38,991 bases of DNA. Source: Frigoribacterium sp. Leaf8. GTDB lineage: Bacteria; Actinomycetota; Actinomycetes; Actinomycetales; Microbacteriaceae. The notes beneath the pieces are model-generated. The model did no database searches, was not told the DNA's origin, and was given only the letters and a program-made list of their open reading frames with translations. The stretch covers positions 117,194 through 156,184 of the forward strand of contig NZ_LMKB01000008.1 in NCBI RefSeq assembly GCF_001421165.1, written 5' to 3'. Positions 38,759 through 38,991 of this stretch are shown here, piece by piece (position 1 is the stretch's first letter; every line of letters begins with the position of its first letter). The translations under genes and the position numbers were made by a program.

Positions 38759-38991
38759 GCAGCCCCTCCTTCGCAGCGAGTTCAACAATCGCGCCCCTTC
38801 CAGGATCCACGGCACTGACCCGACAGGCACTCAACACCCCTGCGACGGATGAGCTCACGGCGGGTAGTGGCGATCGTCACCTCTACCCGACGCAGCCTCT
38901 GGCAGAAGATCCAGTCCGATGAACGATCGGCGGTTTCAGGGGGTCGTTGCAACGGGTGGTTGTTTCGGGTCCGAGAGTAGCTCCTGGAACG
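38759..38991. other. Window end without a supported gene
   Basis: No convincing frame is present. Near the end GTCGTTGCAACGGG contains the palindrome CGTTGCAACG (38944-38953), reminiscent of IS30-type element ends. The window stops before any transposase could be seen. Confidence 0.4.

Overview
The window is a GC-rich (about 70% or more), gene-dense chromosomal segment of an actinobacterium. The best guess is Microbacteriaceae, of the Curtobacterium/Frigoribacterium type. That guess rests on base composition, on actinobacterial families (CopD-CtaG fusion, DUF4307, Septum_form, DUF4383, SipW/TasA-type secretion, kdp with a small ORF before kdpF), on an actinobacterial LexA box and a DtxR-type iron box, and on many start codons placed 6-8 nt after a TANNNT hexamer, the arrangement of leaderless transcripts. 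No tRNA, rRNA, CRISPR array or complete insertion sequence was seen.

Layout. 1-11.5 kb is core-like: CopD/CtaG copper and oxidase-assembly protein, LLM oxidoreductase, an HD-domain protein divergent from a GlxA-type regulator, a membrane-anchored unknown, a PIF1-like helicase, an iron-boxed heme oxygenase, a DUF4383 protein, a lipid-kinase-like protein and an AraC regulator. 11.5-15 kb has a glutathione peroxidase, then a SipW/TasA-type secretion locus in which a signal peptidase is fused to a LamG domain through what looks like its own substrate signal, next to a TasA-like protein and a divergent MarR regulator. 15.1-17.1 kb is a two-gene type II restriction-modification pair. 17.1-20 kb has a Ser/Thr kinase with a GAF domain, an F420H2:NADP oxidoreductase-like protein and a DUF4307 protein.

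20-25 kb is the least understood part: two tiny coupled ORFs (56 and 27 aa) behind palindromic operators, an SGNH-like protein with a hairpin-rich leader, a Septum_form protein, a DUF6504-like gene behind a perfect SOS box, and an unknown three-gene set, each gene coupled by ATGA and apparently led by a 22-aa ORF. 25.0-32.9 kb is a complete potassium-uptake operon on the minus strand, kdpF-A-B-C-D-E, preceded by a 27-aa membrane ORF. The unannotated 27-aa ORF and kdpF were read by eye. 33-39 kb is more accessory: an SBF/ACR3-type transporter, a carbamoyltransferase-like enzyme, a poorly coding stretch, a GH25 lysozyme, and a hydrolase/TetR pair sharing a symmetric operator. The last 230 bases hold no supported gene.

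Two genome-style signals cut across the genes. The 9-mer AGGAGGCGC (either strand) occurs about 21 times by eye, well above a rough expectation of one or two. At three leaderless starts its complement GCGCCTCC directly abuts the -10 hexamer, with exactly 7 nt to the start codon. Short GC-rich tandem repeats (7, 8, 9, 29 and 30 bp) sit in the gaps between genes, most of them between convergent genes.
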